Source: Comamonas thiooxydans
Lineage (GTDB): Bacteria; Pseudomonadota; Gammaproteobacteria; Burkholderiales; Burkholderiaceae_C
Assembly (NCBI RefSeq): GCF_002157685.2
Contig: NZ_AP026738.1
Span: forward strand, 1,426,001 to 1,490,000
Direction: 5' to 3'
DNA length: 64,000 nt
Positions 61,351 through 64,000 of this stretch are shown piece after piece; positions within the stretch are counted from its first letter, which is position 1; every line of letters begins with the position of its first letter. The notes beneath the pieces are model-generated. The model was not told where the DNA came from. It worked only from the letters and a program-made list of their open reading frames with translations, and did no database searches. The position numbers and the translations under genes are program-made.

Positions 61351-61836
61351 ATGAATGCAGTCGCAGACAAGATGCTGTTTGACTCGGCAGCCTCGGTGCA
61401 GGCATCGGTGGGGCGTCAGCTGGGCGAGACCGAATGGGTGCAGATCACGCAGGAGCGGATCAATCAGTTTGCCGATGCCACGGGCGATCACCAATGGATT
61501 CATGTGGACCCCGAGCAGGCCAGGAACGGCCCGTTCGGCGCCTGCGTGGCCCATGGATATCTGACGCTGTCTCTGGCCAATCTGTTTTTGCCGCAGCTGG
61601 TCAGCTATCAGGGGCTGAAGATGGGCGTCAACTATGGCTGCGAGAAGGTGCGTTTTCCGGCTCCGGTGCTGGTGAACAGCTTCGTGCGTGGCAGCGGTGA
61701 GGTGGTGGCGGCAACGCCTATCGGAGAAGACGGCGTACAGGTCACGATCCGCATCACCGTACAGGTCAGGAATCAGGATAAACCCGGCTGTGTGGTTGAA
61801 ACCATCAGCAGGCTGTTCTTTATCCGGGAAAATTGA
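61351..61836 (+). CDS. MaoC-family (R)-enoyl-CoA hydratase
   Basis: A 161-residue hotdog-fold hydratase. The hydratase-2 motif is complete: FADATGDHQWIHVDPEQARNGPFGACVAHGYL, with the catalytic Asp and His five residues apart near residues 46-51. It adds water to a trans-2-enoyl-CoA to give the (R)-3-hydroxy form, which suits an SDR-type dehydrogenase as next enzyme. It begins 2 bp after the preceding SDR. Confidence 0.88.
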   Translation: MNAVADKMLFDSAASVQASVGRQLGETEWVQITQERINQFADATGDHQWIHVDPEQARNGPFGACVAHGYLTLSLANLFLPQLVSYQGLKMGVNYGCEKVRFPAPVLVNSFVRGSGEVVAATPIGEDGVQVTIRITVQVRNQDKPGCVVETISRLFFIREN

Positions 61837-61972
61837 GTGTGTGCAAGCGCCTGCTTCGGCGGGCGATTGCATTTTTTGTGAAGAGGGATGAGCTGCCGAC
61901 AGAGTGGCCGACCTCGATACGGCAGCAAAAGCTGCCCAGGGCGCGACGAAAAGAAAGTTAGGAGACAAAGAC

Positions 61973-63175
61973 ATGAAAGACGCAGTCATCGTTTCGACGG
62001 CACGTACCCCCATAGGCAAGGCTTACCGTGGTGCCTTCAACGACACCGAAGCTCCGGTGCTGGGCGGACACGTCATTCGCGCGGCGCTCAACAAGGCGAA
62101 CGTGGCTGGTGCCGATGTGGATGACGTCATTTTGGGCATTGCCGCGCAGCAGGGCACGCAGGGCTACAACCTGGGGCGTCTGTGCGGCTACACCGCCGGC
62201 CTGCCGGAATCCGTGGGCGGCATGGTGATCGATCGCATGTGCGCATCGGGCCTGATGAGCATTGCCACGGCTGCCAAGGGTGTCATGACCGGCGAGATGA
62301 ATATCGCTGTGGCCGGCGGCCTGGAGTCCATTTCCCTGGTACAGAACAAGTACAAGAACTCGTACCGTGCCCAATCGAAGGCGGTGCTGGCCGCAGAGCC
62401 CACAGCTTACATCCAGATGATAGAGACGGCCGAGCTGGTCAGCCAGCGTTACGGCATCAGTCGTGAAGCCCAGGACGAGTACTCGCTGCGCAGCCAGCAG
62501 CGCGTGGCCGCCGCACAGGCCCGTGGTCTGTTCGACGATGAAATCGTGCCGCTGACCACGGTCAAGCAGCTGTTTGACAAGGAAGGCAATGTCACCGGCA
62601 GCGAGGAAGTCACGCTGACCCGCGACGAGGGCAACCGTGCCGACACCACGCTTGAGAGCCTGGCCAAGCTCAAGCCTGTATGGAAGAACGGCCAGTGGGT
62701 GGAGCAAGGCCAGTTCATCACGGCCGGCAATGCCTCCCAGCTGTCCGACGGTGCCAGCGCCTGTGTGGTGATGAGTGCCGACGAAGCCCGCAGTCGCGGC
62801 CTCGCGCCTCTGGGCATCTATCGCGGCGTGGCCGTGGCAGGCTGCCGTGCCGATGAAATGGGGATCGGCCCCGTCTATGCCATCCCCAAGCTGCTCAAGC
62901 AGCATGGGCTGACGGTTGGCGACATCGGCCTGTGGGAAATCAACGAGGCATTTGCCTGTCAGGTAATCTACAGCCGCGACAAACTCGGCATTCCCGATGA
63001 GCGCCTGAACGTCAACGGCGGCGCGATCTCCATCGGCCACCCCTTCGGCATGTCGGGCGCACGTCTGGTGGGGCACGCCCTGCTGGAGGGGCGTCGCCGT
63101 GGCGTGCGTTTTGTGGTGGTGAGCATGTGTATTGGCGGCGGCATGGGTGCGGCCGGCCTGTTTGAGCTGAACTGA
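61973..63175 (+). CDS. Acetyl-CoA acetyltransferase / thiolase
   Basis: A 400-residue thiolase beginning [23 protein letters not shown]. Nucleophile Cys is in [19 protein letters not shown] (about residue 90), the His in [20 protein letters not shown] and the second Cys in [20 protein letters not shown] 61973 follows TAGGAGACAAAG; an upstream in-frame ATG gives a tail not found in thiolases. It is distinct from the 52610 thiolase and probably serves another beta-oxidation round. It is 36 bp before the regulator gene. Confidence 0.88.
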   Translation: MKDAVIVSTARTPIGKAYRGAFNDTEAPVLGGHVIRAALNKANVAGADVDDVILGIAAQQGTQGYNLGRLCGYTAGLPESVGGMVIDRMCASGLMSIATAAKGVMTGEMNIAVAGGLESISLVQNKYKNSYRAQSKAVLAAEPTAYIQMIETAELVSQRYGISREAQDEYSLRSQQRVAAAQARGLFDDEIVPLTTVKQLFDKEGNVTGSEEVTLTRDEGNRADTTLESLAKLKPVWKNGQWVEQGQFITAGNASQLSDGASACVVMSADEARSRGLAPLGIYRGVAVAGCRADEMGIGPVYAIPKLLKQHGLTVGDIGLWEINEAFACQVIYSRDKLGIPDERLNVNGGAISIGHPFGMSGARLVGHALLEGRRRGVRFVVVSMCIGGGMGAAGLFELN

Positions 63176-63211
63176 CCTGTCTGCAACCAACCTTCAACCA
63201 AGGAGTTGAAC

Positions 63212-64000
63212 ATGATGGACAGCGCTTTCGCCAAGATGGGTTTTTCCACCTACACGCCAAGTTCCATCGCTTGCGTGATCAAGGATGTGCCCATATTCGA
63301 CACCCCGGCCCCCGTGCGCGCATCGGCCGATGCGCCCTTCGTGAGCGCCGAGCAGTTCAGTGCGCTGATCAGTCAGCTCTATGAAGCTGCCATGGACCCG
63401 GAAGGCTGGAAGCCTTTTCTGGAGACCCTGCGTCTGCAACTGGGCGGCAACTACGCCTCGCTCATAGTGCGCCCCGGCTCCGCCGATGATGTGGGGCTGA
63501 TCGTCTCGGCCGCAGGCGACCGCCGCGATCTGATGCCGAACTGTCCCAAGATCAGCATGAGCCCGTTTCGCAGCATGCCTACCGACCGTATCGTGACCGT
63601 GGGGGACGTGATGCCCGAGTCCGAGTGGCGCGCTTCAAGCTACTACAACGACTGGTGCAAGCAGCTGCAGGTGTTTCACGTGATGGCTGCCGACATCGTT
63701 ACCAAGGACAGCTGCGTCTACGGTCTGCGCATCACGCGGCCCGAAGGTGCCCCGGCTTTCAACAAGCAGGAGCGTGCCTTTGGCTCCATGATGCTGCCGC
63801 ATATCAAGCGCGCGCTGAACCTGCATCTGTCGGTGAACCAGGACCGTCAGGTCATCTCCCTCTACAGCAAGGCCACGGCCCAGCTGATGGTGGGGGTGGT
63901 CATCCTCGATCAGAACGGCAATGTGCTGGAGTGCAATCCCGCAGCAGCCAGCATTCTGGACATGCAGGACGGTCTGAAGATCTCCGGCGGCATGCTGGAG
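63212..64000 (+). CDS. tesR: LuxR-type steroid-degradation regulator, N-terminal part (cut by window end)
   Basis: The frame starts at ATG 63212 (AAGGAG upstream) and is open to base 64000, 263 codons. The visible part has the SQLYEAAMDPEGWKPFLETLRLQLGG segment typical of PAS-like sensory halves of LuxR-family HTH regulators, and a second PAS-like start (GVVILDQNGNVLECNPAAASILD). The HTH would lie beyond the window. Position after the last thiolase of the tesB operon matches tesR (teiR), the positive regulator of testosterone degradation. The symbol rests on context and partial sequence. Confidence 0.7.
   Translation, partial: MMDSAFAKMGFSTYTPSSIACVIKDVPIFDTPAPVRASADAPFVSAEQFSALISQLYEAAMDPEGWKPFLETLRLQLGGNYASLIVRPGSADDVGLIVSAAGDRRDLMPNCPKISMSPFRSMPTDRIVTVGDVMPESEWRASSYYNDWCKQLQVFHVMAADIVTKDSCVYGLRITRPEGAPAFNKQERAFGSMMLPHIKRALNLHLSVNQDRQVISLYSKATAQLMVGVVILDQNGNVLECNPAAASILDMQDGLKISGGMLE

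Overview
The window looks like the chromosome of a Comamonas testosteroni strain or a very close relative (Betaproteobacteria, Comamonadaceae). The main evidence is the right-hand third. It carries a 3,4-DHSA extradiol dioxygenase gene (tesB) followed by a long same-strand run of CoA-dependent steroid C/D-ring genes that ends in a LuxR-type regulator. Just upstream of tesB lie two adjacent SDR genes matching the published description of steA/steB. High GC, the tig-clpP-clpX-lon block, many Bug-type solute receptors and the AcnD/PrpF version of the methylcitrate cycle all agree. No insertion sequence, prophage or CRISPR array was seen.

Layout, left to right. 1-7 kb: 5' part of hemH, a HAD phosphatase, two small membrane proteins (DUF2189, DUF2788), a Bug-type receptor, and the squalene operon hpnC-hpnD-hpnE on the minus strand. 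7-11.6 kb: an RND efflux pair (lipoprotein adaptor and permease). 11.7-18.2 kb: tRNA-Leu, then trigger factor, ClpP, ClpX and Lon. 18.3-18.9 kb: four identical tRNA-Gly genes on an exact 133-bp period, then tRNA-Cys. 19-22.4 kb: divergent metE/metR. 22.4-26.7 kb: an MFS exporter divergent from its TetR repressor with three operator-like palindromes, and a DJ-1/PfpI gene divergent from a MocR-like regulator. 26.8-32 kb: an isocitrate-lyase-family enzyme and two Bug receptors behind a consensus sigma-54 promoter, divergent from a PrpR-type sigma-54 activator. 32.2-41.1 kb: a diguanylate cyclase, then the methylcitrate operon prpC-gntR-acnD-(2H phosphodiesterase)-prpF, divergent from an XRE/ScfR-type regulator.

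41.3 kb to the end is a steroid and bile-acid degradation island. A first operon (steA, steB, a BaiE-like SnoaL dehydratase, an Old Yellow Enzyme) appears designed for bile-acid hydroxyl groups at C-12 and C-7 and ends at a strong terminator. A second starts at tesB and continues with scdL1-scdL2-scdY-scdK (the same functions as ipdA-ipdB-echA20-ipdC of actinobacteria), a crotonase, two pairs of heteromeric acyl-CoA dehydrogenases, thiolases, two tandem Tat-type amidases, SDRs, a MaoC hydratase and a tesR-like regulator cut by the window end. Propionyl-CoA is a known product of sterol and bile-acid side chains, so the neighbouring methylcitrate operon fits metabolically.

The most useful new observation is a conserved inverted repeat, (A/T)T(A/C)GTC-N6-GACGAT. 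It occurs about 53-70 bp before the start codons of the first gene of three steroid transcription units (41278, 44836, 60492) and is a candidate binding site for the regulator of the steroid regulon.
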